Shown here one piece after another: positions 35,151 to 46,529 of a stretch of 64,000 bases of DNA (position 1 is its first letter; each line of letters starts with the position of its first letter). Source of the stretch: Onchidella celtica. Its lineage: Eukaryota; Mollusca; Gastropoda; Systellommatophora; Onchidiidae. A program made the translations under genes and the position numbers. The stretch lies in NCBI GenBank assembly GCA_963931925.1, contig OZ007579.1, positions 42,672,357-42,736,356 of the forward strand. The letters run 5' to 3'. The notes below the pieces were generated by a model. The model had not been told where the DNA came from. It saw nothing but the letters and a program-made list of their open reading frames with translations, and searched no databases.

Positions 35151-36185
35151 TCAAACAAACTGTGGAAGGAAATAATTGAAATAAAATTGCTTCAGCTTCT
35201 CAAGGATTGGTTTCCAGCCCTCATAATCAAACATTACTATTTCCATGTGCAAAGGCTTCAGCTGATGATGCATCAAAACAAACAAACATTTTGACACATT
35301 AGCACAAAAAACTGACCCTGAATTTGTAAATAATATCTATGGTATTTCTTGAGTTTGAAAACATCAGAGTCTGCAATGTATGAAAGACGAAAATCTTTCC
35401 TCTCCTCACACAGCTTCCTTAAATCAACATTAAGATTTTTATTGTAAACACATTTGATCTCTACAATCATGGGGTATCATCATTATGGAGATAGCCATCA
35501 GGAGAGGCAGCAAATATACGGATGTTTCTGACTGACAATGAGACCTGTGCTCCTAAATGTATGGTTCCTGAACTTGAACCGCAAAACATTCTTAATGGAG
35601 GGCTCATTTAAGCGCCCAAACTGAATAGGCTTAGTGTCACTTAAGTCTCATCCTGGTTTTGAAAGCTTCAAAAAGTCCCCTTGCCTGTAGACCACACGAT
35701 GTAAAGTCTATGCTGTCAACCTTTTCAGCCTTTCGGTATGCCACTGGGAGGCATTGTTGAAAATTCAAGGGCCTGTATTTCAGCGAGACTCATTTTAATG
35801 TGTTTCTGGTAATACAGGATAGCATCCAGGGACAGGGACTCAACTGTGCTGCCTGCAATAGCCCCTTCATCTTCGGCTGGGACTGGGAGTGGTGATGTGC
35901 TGCTGTAAAATATTTCGTCTACTGCAAGGGGTGGAGACGACTCCCCATACAGTCCATGGTGTTCACAGCACAGTCAAACGATAGCTCAGATTCTGTGTAC
36001 ACGTCTTTCACTTTCATTATCGGCACAGGGGTGGGTTTGGGCTGAGGCCACTGTTGCAGCTTTTCAGTAGGGGCTTTGTATAGCTGCAGCCTGCTGTAGT
36101 CTTATAAGGCTACCAGTAAAACAAAGACATGCTTGCAGCAGGCCGGTTGCTTCCCACCCGGGCATTTGCACTCTGCATTAGTGAC
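35151..36185 (-). pseudogene. SWIM finger + YqaJ nuclease exon (broken)
   Basis: Reading leftwards from a 3' splice site at 36,185 (TTTTTAACAG/GTCAC), the frame opens VTNAECKCPGGKQPACCKH, a Cys-x-Cys...Cys-x-His SWIM zinc finger, followed by VFVLLVAL and a stop. Further on lie LNFQQCLPVAYRKAEKVDSI and, at 35,470-35,273, YqaJ-type nuclease signatures (VEIKCVYNKN and YYLQIQGQF). The C-terminal FDYEGWKPILEKLKQFYF with stop at 35,151 is in a neighbouring frame. Several stops and frameshifts are present. YqaJ domains are lambda-exonuclease-like; in ISL2EU elements this second protein accompanies the transposase with an unproven role. Confidence 0.85.
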
Positions 36186-36524
36186 CTGTTAAAAACAATA
36201 TTGAAAGAAATAGGTTATTACACGAGAGAAAGAAATCACAGCTGAACAGCCAGAATGGAAAAACTAGTTTGAAATCTGTAGCCAAAATGACATTTCAGAT
36301 AATTTACAATAATTACATAGATCATGAATGTGGTATGAATTTTTCTCATTAATTTATGAAGGACAGGCACTGTGTACCACTCCCATGGATTGTCTGCTGG
36401 CTATCATTAGTATCAATGATCTTCTACCATGGATTTTGGATATAAAACATTCTGGCTGATAAACTTTAGATATGGAGCTATGAAAATATTCTTTAAAATT
36501 GTATCAACTGATCTTCTACACTAG
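36186..36524 (-). other. Intron of the YqaJ gene, left part
   Basis: AT-rich sequence between the SWIM exon and the solo LTR insertion point. Together with 46,530-47,682 it forms one intron whose ends are AG at 36,186 and GT at 47,682 on the minus strand. Confidence 0.6.
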
Positions 36525-37051
36525 TGTCATGATTCGGATGTTGTTAAAACTCACGCAGAGAGTGAGTTGTTGTTGTTTTACCAGGGCCATGAGAAATTGG
36601 CTGGTGGCCCTTGAACGGCCCTCGCGAATTATAGTTGGTGAGTAAATAAATGTAAAGTTAAACTGTTAGATTCACGCTTGTCGGTTTTAATGTTCGTGAT
36701 TAATAAGTAATGGAGTAGGGGTGAAACAAGGTGAGGATAGTTGACATTGTTAAGTATGACTAGACAAGTTTTTGCACGTTAACTGGCTGGTAGAATAGTG
36801 CAGACGTATTACTACAATTAAAATGGTGGGAGGTTTCGGCCAATGAGATAGCTAAACTAATTGGGCCAGCGGACTAGCACTGCTGGGTAGTTAGATAGTA
36901 TAAAACATCGTGTAACGTTCAGATTTATGGAATACAGACGAGCAGAAGCATCGTGTCGTGAAGTATCTCCGGTTGGCCAGTACCTGAACTGTGATTTGAA
37001 GACTAGAAGTCCTTGCTAACGGACTGACTGAGCTCTAGAAAGAAAGGTCTG
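36525..37051 (+). mobile_element. Solo LTR (part 1 of 2), split by element 1
   Basis: It starts TGTCATGATTCGG. The first 527 bp are the reverse complement of the left part of the element-1 LTR family. The remainder resumes at 45,816-46,529. The 5-bp duplication ACTAG flanks the whole LTR (36,520-36,524 and 46,530-46,534). A TATAAAA box lies at 36,899-36,905. The orientation is opposite to element 1. Confidence 0.93.
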
Positions 37052-38276
37052 TGTCACGAGCAGAGTTAGGGTCTTGGGGATGTTACGACTGCACGAGAGG
37101 CAGCTAACTCACACTCGGACACAACCACACAAGAAAAGTATTAAATAACTAGAGCGTATATATGTCAGGCCGGTCAGGCCATAGTTTACATAAATATTAA
37201 TAACAAAACAAAAGACAATAGGGGTATATATTCAAACCAAAAAAACTCTAATTAATAACTTAACCAATGATATTCATGTAACTATGGAGGTACTGCAGTC
37301 AATAGCAAATAGGTATATTATACGAAACTAGATATCAATTTAAAGTGACAGTTGAGTCGCCACTGGCCAGTCGCCAGGCAAACTCTCCATAAATCACATG
37401 GGCTTGAATGTTAGGAGAGCCCAGTACGTTCCAAGCCTACAGAAGCACACTTCGGCTTGTAGGTAATTTAAGCAGTTGCCAAAAGACTATATTTTATGCA
37501 CAATCACTATTCAATTCATCAACAATGTGCTATATTATTCCAATCATACTATGGCAATAGATCTATGATACAGGACACTCGTGGTCGAGTGCCAGCTGGG
37601 GTTTCTTTAGTCTTCCTATGAGGCTGTAGTTCTCTCTCTATCTCCGATCTCTATTATGCTTGAACAAATAAGATATATTACCATTGGTCACGCCTACTGG
37701 TAGGCGCGAACATCAATATAGCGCAGCGTGGGCTTTCAAAGGTCAGCCCACTCAGACCTTTCTTTCTAGAGCTCAGTCAGTCCGTTAGCAAGGACTTCTT
37801 GTCTTCAAAGCACACAGTTCAGGTACTGGTCAACCGGAGATACTTCACGACACGATGCTTCTGCTCGTCTGTATTCACCAAATCTGAACGTTACACGATG
37901 TTTTATACTATCTAACTACCCAGCATGCTAGTCCGCTGGCCCAATTAGTTCAGCTATCTCATTGGCCGAAACCTCCCCCCATTTTAATTGTAGTAATACG
38001 TCTGCACTATTCTACCAGCCAGTTAACGTGCAAAACTTGTCTAGTCATAATTAACAATGTCAACTATCCCCACCTTGTTTCACCCCTACTCCATTACTTA
38101 TTAATCACGAACATTAAAACCGACAAGCGTGAATCTAACAGTTTAACTTTACATTTATTTACTCACCAACTATAATTGGCGAGGACCGTTCAAGGCCACC
38201 AGCCAATTTCTCATGGCCCTGGAAAAAAAAACAGCTCACTCTCTGCGTGAGTTTTAACAACATCCGAATCATGACA
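37052..38276 (-). repeat. Element 1 3' LTR
   Basis: TGTCACGAG...CATGACA on the plus strand, 1,225 bp. A TATA-like box (TTTTATA on plus, 37,901-37,907) matches the box in the solo LTR. TCAGGCCGGTCAGGCCA lies at 37,165-37,181. Confidence 0.95.
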
Positions 38277-38293
38277 CATCCCCCACCCCAGTT
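38277..38293 (-). promoter_or_regulatory. Element 1 polypurine tract
   Basis: On the minus strand AACTGGGGTGGGGGATG abuts the 3' LTR, the expected primer for plus-strand DNA synthesis. It is identical in element 0 and nearly so in element 2. Confidence 0.85.
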
Positions 38294-38885
38294 AAAATTT
38301 GCAATTTTAACGATATAAATGATTATCGTAAGGGGAAGGCATGAGTCGAGAAATTGCTCGAAAGGTGAACTTAACTAGGTAATCACTAAGACTACTACAA
38401 AAGTTGAAAAAAACCTACAGGACGGGTATCCTTGATGGACAAAACTTCATGAAAATCTTAAGGCTCCGTCCAAAAGTATATATCTCTCTGAGGATTAAAT
38501 CTTACCTCTAAATACGTAGACATTAACAATCATAACTCTAAAATTTTAGAGTACAACAATGATCCTGTGCGAATGTTATCAGGAATGCATACATACAATG
38601 AATAATACTCAAGAAAAGATAACTATAGTAGCATCGATGGCATTAGTGGATCTGGACTCCTGGTCTGCCATGACTTCTCGTCCTCGACCCTGGGCAACAA
38701 CGTCTGGTGTGGCCAAAATACGGGTCGACGTCAGTAAAATAGCTGTTGGATCAAAGGAAAGCAAAGGGGTAGGTGAAAAGTGTTCACAATGGGTGAACAA
38801 TATGTGATACCATCCCTCGGTCTCTGAATGAGGTGCTAATCAGTATCCAACGCCAATACATATGACAGACTAAAATACAACAAGA
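38294..38885 (-). other. Element 1 3' untranslated region
   Basis: About 590 bp between the pol stop and the polypurine tract. No further gene, such as an env, is seen. Confidence 0.7.
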
Positions 38886-41800
38886 TTAAGGTAACCGTGA
38901 TAATAGGTCGGCATGGACATTATCTCCACCAGGAATGGCCTTTATAATGAAGCGGTATTCCTGAAGGGCCAGACTCCATCTGGTCAAACGAGCGTTCTTG
39001 GCTCGGTTCGATTTTAAAAATAACAACGGTTTATGGTCTGTCTCCATGACGAATTCCGTCATAAGTAGGTAGCGGGAAAACGCGTCTACGGCGTATACAA
39101 TCGCCAGGCATTCTCGCTCTATAATAGCGTATCTCTGCTCTCTCGGAAGTAATTTCCGGCTAGCGTACATACAAGGGCGCAATAAGCCATCTCTTTCCTG
39201 AAGCAAAACAGCTCCAATTCCTTGGTCCGACGCGTCAGTTCGGACGGTGAAGGTGCGTCTAATATTCGGTAGGATAAGCAGCGGCGAACTGGAGAACAGT
39301 TGCTGCACTGTCGCGAGCGCGGTGGCGCACTGCGTATTCCAGGTAATTTTGTTGGGTCTGTCTTTTCTTGTAAGATCGGATAACGGGGCCGTAAGGGCCG
39401 AAAAATTAGGAACGAATTTCCGATAATAGCTTAAGAAGCCTAACAGGCTACGAACCTGCTTCTTAGTATGAGGAGCCTGGAGTTTTAAAATCTTACTTAT
39501 CTTACTGTCGTCCGGTGTTTGGACGCCTTTGGCGATAGTATGTCCCAGAAAGTTAATCTGCGTATAACCCAGGAAGACTTTGCTAGGCTTAGCGGTAAGC
39601 CCGGCATCTCGAAGTTTACTAAGCACTTGACGAAGTGCTTCTAAGTGGCCTTTCCAATCCGTATGGAAAGCGCAAATGTCGTCAAAGCAGCTTAGGACGC
39701 ATGGTGTCTGCTGCAATAGGATGTTCATCATCCTCGCAAATGTCGCTGGTGCCGTTACGAGACCGAATGGCATGAATCTCCATTGCATGAGACCCATAGG
39801 TGTCTGAAACGCTGTGTACTGTTTACTGGCCTCTTCCATTGGGATTTGCCAGTAGCCTTTAGCCAAATCTATTTTCGAAAACACGGACGACTCGGCCAAT
39901 CGCGCAAATAGATCTTCCTGATTCGGGATAGGTTCAGCATCGTAAATGGTTAGAGCGTTAAGGTTCCTGTAATCGATACAAAATCTAACGGAACCGTCTG
40001 TTTTCTTTACTAGTACAATCGGCGAGCAGTAAGGGCTCGTCGAGCGCTCAATGACTCCCAAGCTGAGCATCTTTTCCACCTCGGACTGTATGGTGTCGTG
40101 CGCTTGCAGCGGGCGCGGGTAGGGTTTGACAAACACGGGTACGTCCGAGTGCAACCGGATGACGTGTTGAACTAAGGATGTTTTACCCGGCAAATCAGTG
40201 AATACTGGCGAAAACTCCCGAACAAGATTCATGATGACCTGTGTCTTACTTTGATCCAGCTCTGGATTAATATTAACGGAAGTCGGGTCCTCTGTGGCTT
40301 GCAAGGATAGGAGCGATCTAGTCATAGATAATGGCTCCCGGTCGTTGTCATCGATAGTGACCATCGCTGCGTTTGCTTGGGCCACAACATGGCATGAATG
40401 ATCGTGATGAGTTTGATCATCGGTAGGATACTTTTTCAACATATTAATATGGTACACCTTATCGTTACCACGTATGGTAATGAGATAATTAACTCTCGAG
40501 AGTCGCTTTTTAACTAGAAAGGGGCCTTTCCAAGTGAGGAGTAGCTTGTTATTCGTTTCTGGTAGCAGCATCAATGCCCGATCTCCGACTGACAGGGTTC
40601 TTAACCGGCTACCCCGATCGCGATATCCTATAAATGACCTGGTCCGTACGCATGCAAATTGTCGAGCCAGGTCGCATGCATTAACTATTCTATGTCGGAG
40701 ATCGACTATGTACTGATACGCGGATCGCGTATCAGGAACGTCGGTATCAGAACCGGCGTATAAATCGCGTAAAATGGCCATCGGGCCACGTGGTTTTCGA
40801 CCGTATAAAAGTTCAAACGGGGAAAAACCCGTTGTCGCATTTGGGAGTTCCCTATATGCGAACAAGATGGCCGGAAGTCGACGGTCCCAGTCACCAGGTC
40901 TATCGGCGGAAACGCGTGCCAGCATAGTTTTCATGGTGGCATTCCAGCGCTCGCAACAGCCATTGGACTGTGGATGGTATGGCGACGTAAGTTTCTGCCT
41001 AATGCCCGTGAGTTCCAATACTTTCCTGAAAAGGTCAGAGGTGAATTGCGGACCTCTATCGGACAATAATTCGGACGGGAATCCGACACGTGTGAATATG
41101 GTCACCAATGCCTCGGCGACGTGATCGGCCGATATTTCCTTTAAAGGGACAGCCTCAGGCCAACGGGTGGCATAATCGATTACTGATAGAATAAACCGAT
41201 GGCCTCTATCCGACTTCGGTAATGGGCCGACGATGTCGACGGCAACTCGCTGAAATGGAGTGGAAACCGGCGGCATCTCTTGTATAGGTGCCCGCGAAGT
41301 TTTTCCTTTGGAGGTTCTTTTCTGGCATGTATCGCAACGCGACACATAGCTATTTATGTCCCCGTAAACCCCGGGCCAAAAAAACTGAGACAGGACTCTC
41401 GATTTTGTTCTCGCTTTGCCTTGGTGGCCCGCCAATGGCGTGTCGTGCGCGAGGCGGGTGATGTCTCGGCGAAATGATCTCGGTATGACCAATTGCAAAA
41501 TAGTTTCGCGCTTTCCCCGAAAAACGCGATATAGGAGGTCGTCTTTAAGGCAGAACCTGGATGTATCCGGGTTGTCCGGATCAATCTTAGCAAAGAGGGG
41601 CTTTAGTGATGGATCTGTGCTCTGTTCGTTACGAAAAATCTCGGGGGTTACATCCAAATCGACGACAGGTGATCGTAATGTGTCGTCACTCTGGCGACGC
41701 GATTGTTGTCTTGTCGTGACACACGCAATGTCGTTATCATCCCAAATCCCGAGTTCGCAATCGGAGACGTCCTTTAAGTGGGGAATATTCCCAATGATTA

Positions 41801-42758
41801 GGTCGGCGACCGGATTTGGTAGCACGCAGGCCGTGACAACACCAGTTATAAACGGTGTGTCAACATATATTTCCGCCAAACGAAAATGTTCAACTGAACC
41901 ACCAAAAGTAATGCATGTCGCATCGCGATCCAGGAGTTGTGCAGGACGGACCAGTGATTCACGTACACCGACGGTCGTACAGCCTGAATCTCGCAATACG
42001 GATGCTCGTATGGCGTTTACTCGTCCCCCATACAATGTCAGCTCGCCTCGCTCGTGGAGGGCGGACATAACTGGAATAACTTTATCTACGGTTTCGGCAT
42101 TCCTAGTTCTGTAACCGCGGTTTTCGGTGAATGCTACAGAGCATGCATTTGCCGCATCTAATCTAACTCTGCATTGTCGCGCAATGTGGCCTCCGGCGCC
42201 ACATCTATAACAGTAGACTGGATTATCATCCCTTCGAGGTGTACCTCGATAAGAAGGAAATGTGGGCGCTTGATAGTAGTTGTTACGCGGTCCTCCGGTA
42301 GGGAAAGGACGTGTATATCGGGGTTCCCAGTCCCGAGAAAATTTATGGGGATTCGTTTGCCTCCTGCTAACCGGCGGCTCGGACCGTGGACGAACCTGCG
42401 GCGACTGTCGAAAGGGCTGTCTTGATTGTCTCGACGGTACCGGTGTCTTAGTAGCAGCGCCGGCGTAACACGGTTCGCTTACTTTAGCTTTAGCTAACGA
42501 TCGATTAGGGTGAGCCGCAGCATACCGTTCCGCTATCGATGTTATCTCGACGGTAGTTTTGGGGGCTTGTTCCTTAAAATGCGCCACCAGGTCCGTGTGG
42601 CAGGACATATATATTTGGTCTTTAATTATCAAATCATATAGTTTCTTGTAGTTTCCCTCTTCCACACCGGCTGAGTAGGTGGCGGAGGCGGTCCACGTAA
42701 GTAGAGAAATTCTCAGATGCCTCCGGCTTGCAATCGCGGAAACGCTTATGAAATCCAT
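38886..42758 (-). CDS. Element 1 pol (late gag, protease, integrase, RT, RNase H)
   Basis: A 1,290-codon frame. In order it holds the rest of gag with a zinc knuckle (CYRCGAGGHIARQC), a protease active site (VLRDSGCTTVGV) and the integrase HHCC finger (LAHDTPLAGHQ ... CDTCQKRT). The integrase core follows with VAVDIVGP, LSDRGPQF and NGCCERWN (DDE), then a GPF-type module (WKGPFLVKKRLS). Last come the RT (FCIDYRNLN, MPFGLVTAPATFARMM) and RNase H (RTDASDQGIGAVLLQE). Integrase precedes RT, unlike most Ty3/gypsy. The RT box reads SCFDDICAF where element 2 has SYFDDICIY, so the first aromatic is lost. The first codons overlap gag in another frame and are not the true start. Confidence 0.95.
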   Translation of the reverse strand: MDFISVSAIASRRHLRISLLTWTASATYSAGVEEGNYKKLYDLIIKDQIYMSCHTDLVAHFKEQAPKTTVEITSIAERYAAAHPNRSLAKAKVSEPCYAGAATKTPVPSRQSRQPFRQSPQVRPRSEPPVSRRQTNPHKFSRDWEPRYTRPFPTGGPRNNYYQAPTFPSYRGTPRRDDNPVYCYRCGAGGHIARQCRVRLDAANACSVAFTENRGYRTRNAETVDKVIPVMSALHERGELTLYGGRVNAIRASVLRDSGCTTVGVRESLVRPAQLLDRDATCITFGGSVEHFRLAEIYVDTPFITGVVTACVLPNPVADLIIGNIPHLKDVSDCELGIWDDNDIACVTTRQQSRRQSDDTLRSPVVDLDVTPEIFRNEQSTDPSLKPLFAKIDPDNPDTSRFCLKDDLLYRVFRGKRETILQLVIPRSFRRDITRLAHDTPLAGHQGKARTKSRVLSQFFWPGVYGDINSYVSRCDTCQKRTSKGKTSRAPIQEMPPVSTPFQRVAVDIVGPLPKSDRGHRFILSVIDYATRWPEAVPLKEISADHVAEALVTIFTRVGFPSELLSDRGPQFTSDLFRKVLELTGIRQKLTSPYHPQSNGCCERWNATMKTMLARVSADRPGDWDRRLPAILFAYRELPNATTGFSPFELLYGRKPRGPMAILRDLYAGSDTDVPDTRSAYQYIVDLRHRIVNACDLARQFACVRTRSFIGYRDRGSRLRTLSVGDRALMLLPETNNKLLLTWKGPFLVKKRLSRVNYLITIRGNDKVYHINMLKKYPTDDQTHHDHSCHVVAQANAAMVTIDDNDREPLSMTRSLLSLQATEDPTSVNINPELDQSKTQVIMNLVREFSPVFTDLPGKTSLVQHVIRLHSDVPVFVKPYPRPLQAHDTIQSEVEKMLSLGVIERSTSPYCSPIVLVKKTDGSVRFCIDYRNLNALTIYDAEPIPNQEDLFARLAESSVFSKIDLAKGYWQIPMEEASKQYTAFQTPMGLMQWRFMPFGLVTAPATFARMMNILLQQTPCVLSCFDDICAFHTDWKGHLEALRQVLSKLRDAGLTAKPSKVFLGYTQINFLGHTIAKGVQTPDDSKISKILKLQAPHTKKQVRSLLGFLSYYRKFVPNFSALTAPLSDLTRKDRPNKITWNTQCATALATVQQLFSSSPLLILPNIRRTFTVRTDASDQGIGAVLLQERDGLLRPCMYASRKLLPREQRYAIIERECLAIVYAVDAFSRYLLMTEFVMETDHKPLLFLKSNRAKNARLTRWSLALQEYRFIIKAIPGGDNVHADLLSRLP

Positions 42759-43398
42759 CTTCCGTATGTTGGAAACGCTTTAATAGCGCGGTCTTTAGAA
42801 TGTCATAGTCCCTAGCGTCATCAATAGTGAGGCTATGGAAAACTTCCAACGCTCTCCCTGTCAAAAGATTGGCGAGGCATGACGTGTACTCACTACGCTG
42901 CCATCCCGCGCAAACGGCATGGAGTTCGAAGCGGTGTAGGTAGGAATCAATACGATCAACCTTATCATTAAAGGTTGGCAATTTAGGCTTCGTTTTATTA
43001 TTGGAAGTAACTTCCGGAGCCCCGGTAGGTTGGGCTTGCTTCGCTTCTAACTGTTTCAAAGCGAGCTCGTACTCTCTTTGAGCCTGTTTTTCCGCGCGTT
43101 CCGCGGCTCTATCGTCTCGTTCCGCAGCTTTTTCTTGGCGTAATATCTCCGCGGCCTTTTCTTGGCGTAATATCTCCGCGGCCTTTTCTTGGCGTAATAT
43201 CTCCGCGGCCTTTTCTTGGCGTAATATCTCCGCGGCCTTTTCTTGGCGTAATATCTCCGCGGCCTTTTCTTCTCGTAATCTCTCCGCGGCCTTTTCTTCT
43301 CGTTCTTCTTTCAGTTTCTGGTCTACCCAAGAAGCACGCTGAGCTTCCAGTATGCCAAATGATTGGGCTAGTTCCAAATGTTTCTGTAGTTCGGCCAT
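42634..43398 (-). CDS. Element 1 gag, N-terminal part (frameshifted into pol)
   Basis: ATG at 43,398 starts MAELQKHLELAQSFGILEAQ. A Glu/Lys/Arg helix follows, with five exact EKAAEILRQ repeats, and then the capsid-like core (YLHRFELHAVCAGWQ, LLTGRALEVFHSL, ALLKRFQHTEDGFHKRF). The frame ends soon after STYVDRLRHLLSR, where element 2 continues uninterrupted. The homologous continuation is in the pol frame, so a small deletion near 42,665-42,672 separates them. Gag forms the particle that packages the element RNA. Confidence 0.9.
   Translation of the reverse strand: MAELQKHLELAQSFGILEAQRASWVDQKLKEEREEKAAERLREEKAAEILRQEKAAEILRQEKAAEILRQEKAAEILRQEKAAEILRQEKAAERDDRAAERAEKQAQREYELALKQLEAKQAQPTGAPEVTSNNKTKPKLPTFNDKVDRIDSYLHRFELHAVCAGWQRSEYTSCLANLLTGRALEVFHSLTIDDARDYDILKTALLKRFQHTEDGFHKRFRDCKPEASENFSTYVDRLRHLLSRCGRGKLQETI
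43134..43268 (-). repeat. 27-bp tandem repeat in element 1 gag
   Basis: Five copies of a 27-bp unit (CTTGGCGTAATATCTCCGCG and onward on plus) encode EKAAEILRQ in frame. Confidence 0.92.
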
Positions 43399-44570
43399 GA
43401 TATCGGTCGATAATGCGATATAATAATGTCCTAATCGAGGACAGCTTCTGAAAAATCTCTAACTTTATTCTCCCTTGAAGCAATTTATCAATTGCACTCT
43501 GCGGGTGTTCGTTCCTGCAGTATGAACGAAATTAACGAAATCAACAACAAACTGTACGTCTTAGTCAACCAAGTAGTGGTTGAGCTATCTCAGTGATCAC
43601 TTAACTCCACGTATTTCTCCTAATCCTCAAGCAGTCAGTCTACTGCTTCCGTGATTGGTCGTTAACTAACGATACCAATGTAATATTCCCAGTGTATTTT
43701 CCGTACACTCCTATCAGCGTTCCCTCTGCTATAAATCGGAATAAATCAATATTCACGATATTAACTTCCTTGGCTATACAGGCCTAACAACTCTAATATC
43801 CAGATTATCTCTCAACGTGCCCTAGACACGTGATTTATCCCAGGCAATAATATAGCAAGTATGAATACAAAATATAATAATGCAACACTATAATGGAAAA
43901 GAATTACATGGAGAGTAAGACGAGACTAACAGAAAGAACAAACGACAACAGACCTGACTAACCTGAAACTATCTACAAAAAGGTAAGAAAAAGAACAGGA
44001 GAGACGTCTTCCTAAAATACGAGGAAGATAGAACGCTAACAATCTATACGAATAACAGGTCCCTACAGAACTATTCAAGGCAAAGCATATCTCCTATCCG
44101 TTTTAAACGCCATCTAGATCTGCTAGTCTGGCAAAAAGAGGTATGCTGAGTCTCGATCCCTTCCAACCACCCGCCTATCTAATCTAACACAAAAGAAAAA
44201 TAATGCCTGTCAAAAGTAGGGGAGCTGGAACGACGAACCCCTCAAACGAAGACAAATACAGATGGTTCACTTAACTGGGCAAAATGGACTGGCTCTTTCC
44301 TTTGGTCCACAGCGCTGGTCTTGTCTTTTCCTGATGCTAGCTGTCAGGCCCTCGTAGTGGTCCCAGGATCAATGACGAGAGGACATGCCAGACATGTGGG
44401 GGAGAAACAAAAAAAAAAATCAGCAGTATACAAAACTATAAACTACAAAAATGACATAAATAACAGTGGAGTCTAGAGTGGTCGAAATGCAGCTGTTGAC
44501 GGGGTCCTCTTCAGATGATAGTAGTGTCCTCTAGATGTCAGAGGGTGACGGGTCCTCTTCAGATGTCAGT
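43399..44570 (-). other. Element 1 leader
   Basis: About 1.17 kb of untranslated leader between the primer-binding site and gag. It contains near-duplicated GGTCCTCTTCAGATG words at 44,500-44,570. No gene seen. Confidence 0.7.
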
Positions 44571-44583
44571 GGGGTCCCCTCCA
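44571..44583 (-). promoter_or_regulatory. Element 1 primer-binding-site candidate
   Basis: TGGAGGGGACCCC on the minus strand, two bases after the 5' LTR. The word is shared with element 0 and nearly with element 2. The primer tRNA was not identified. Confidence 0.7.
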
Positions 44584-44585
44584 GA

Positions 44586-45810
44586 TGTCACGAGCAGAGT
44601 TAGGGTCTTGGGGATGTTACGACTGCACGAGAGGCAGCTAACTCACACTCGGACACAACCACACAAGAAAAGTATTAAATAACTAGAGCGTATATATGTC
44701 AGGCCGGTCAGGCCATAGTTTACATAAATATTAATAACAAAACAAAAGACAATAGGGGTATATATTCAAACCAAAAAAACTCTAATTAATAACTTAACCA
44801 ATGATATTCATGTAACTATGGGGGTACTGCAATCAATAGCAAATAGGTATATTATACGAAACTAGATATCAATTTAAAGTGACAGTTGAGTCGCCACTGG
44901 CCAGTCGCCAGGCAAACTCTCCCTAAATCATATGGGCTTGAGTGTTAGGAGAGCCCAGTATGTTCAAAGCCTACAGAAGCACTCTTCGGCTTGTAGGTAA
45001 TTTAAGCAGTTGCCAAAAGACTATATTTTATGCACAATCACTATTCAATTCATCAACAATGTGCTATATTATTCCAATCATACTATGGCAATAGATCTAT
45101 GATACAGGACACTCGTGGTCGATTGCCAGCTGGGGTTTCCTTAGTCTTCTTATGAGGCTGTAGTTCTCTCTCTATCTCCGATCTCTATTATGCTTGAACA
45201 AATAAGATATATTACCATTGGTCACGCCTACTGGTAGGCGCGAACATCAATATAGCGCAGCGTGGGCTTTCAAAGGTCAGCCCACTCAGACCTTTCTTTC
45301 TAGAGCTCAGTCAGTCCGTTAGCAAGGACTTCTTGTCTTCAAAGCACACAGTTCAGGTACTGGTCAACCGGAGATACTTCACGACACGATGCTTCTGCTC
45401 GTCTGTATTCACCAAATCTGAACGTTACACGATGTTTTATACTATCTAACTACCCAGCGTGCTAGTCCGCTGGCCCAATTAGTTCAGCTATCTCATAGGT
45501 CGAAACCTCCCACCATTTTAATTGTAGTAATACGTCTGCACTATTCTACCAGCCAGTTAACGTGCAAAACTTGTCTAGTCATAATTAACAATGTCAACTA
45601 TCCCCACCTTGTTTCACCCCTACTCCATTACTTATTAATCACGAACATTAAAACCGACAAGCGTGAATCTAACAGTTTAACTTTACATTTATTTACTCAC
45701 CAACTATAATTGGCGAGGACCGTTCAAGGCCACCAGCCAATTTCTCATGGCCCTGGAAAAAAAAACAACTCACTCTCTGCGTGAGTTTTAACAACATCCG
45801 AATCATGACA
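44586..45810 (-). repeat. Element 1 5' LTR
   Basis: A 1,225-bp copy matching 37,052-38,276, with a TATA-like box at 45,435-45,441 (minus strand) that would drive the element transcript. Confidence 0.95.
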
Positions 45811-45815
45811 GTCTG

Positions 45816-46529
45816 AGTGGGCTGACCTTTGAAAGCCCACGCTGCGCTATTTTGATGTTCGCGCCTACCAGTAGGCGTGACCAATGGTAATATATCTTAT
45901 TTGTTCAAGCATAATAGAAGATCAGAGATAGAGAGAGAACCACAGCCTCATAGGAAGTCTAAGGAAACCCCAGCGGGCACTCGACGACGAGTGGCCTGTG
46001 TTATAGAATTATTTCCATAGTATGATTGAAGTAATATGGCACATTGTTGATGAATTGAATAATGATTGTGCATATATATAAATAGTTTTTTGCAACTGCG
46101 TAATTACCTACAAGCCGAAGTGTGCTTCTGTAGGCTTGGAACGTACTGGGCTCTCCTAACATTCAAGCCCATATGATTTAGGGAGAGTTTGCCTGGCGAC
46201 TGGCCAGTGGCGACTCAACTGTCACTTTAAATTGATATCTAGTTTCGTATAATATACCTATTTGCTATTGATTGCAGTACATCCAATAAGGAACCATAAT
46301 TACATGAATATCATAGATTAAGTTAGTAATTAGAATTTATTGCTTTGAATATACCTCTATTGTCTTTTGTTTTGTTTATTAATATTTATGTAAAACATGG
46401 CCTGACCGGCCTGACATATATAGATACTCTAGTTGTTTAATACTTTTCTTGTGTGGTTGTGTCCGAGTGTGAGTTAGCTGCCTCTCGTGCAGACGAATGC
46501 TCCCCAAGACCCTAACTCTGCTCGTGACA
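45816..46529 (+). mobile_element. Solo LTR (part 2 of 2)
   Basis: Continuation of 36,525-37,051 after element 1 and its GTCTG duplication. It ends CTCGTGACA and is followed by ACTAG. The total solo LTR is about 1,241 bp. Confidence 0.93.

Larger units (their letters stand above)
37052..45810 (-). mobile_element. Element 1: Gmr1-like Ty3/gypsy retrotransposon
   Basis: An 8,759-bp element has two 1,225-bp LTRs (37,052-38,276 and 44,586-45,810), flanked by the 5-bp duplication GTCTG (37,047-37,051 and 45,811-45,815). The LTRs differ at about 16 sites by eye (about 1.3%). It sits antisense inside a solo LTR of its own family. Gag and pol are present but joined by a frameshift, and one RT catalytic-box residue is changed, so it is probably inactive. 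Confidence 0.96.

Noticed and set aside
38277..38885. An env-like third gene in elements 1 or 2
   Set aside because: Only 0.6-0.7 kb lies between pol and the polypurine tract, with no membrane-type open frame.
40534..42468. Plus-strand frames up to 232 codons opposite element 1 pol
   Set aside because: Antisense shadows of the pol frame with no recognisable motifs.
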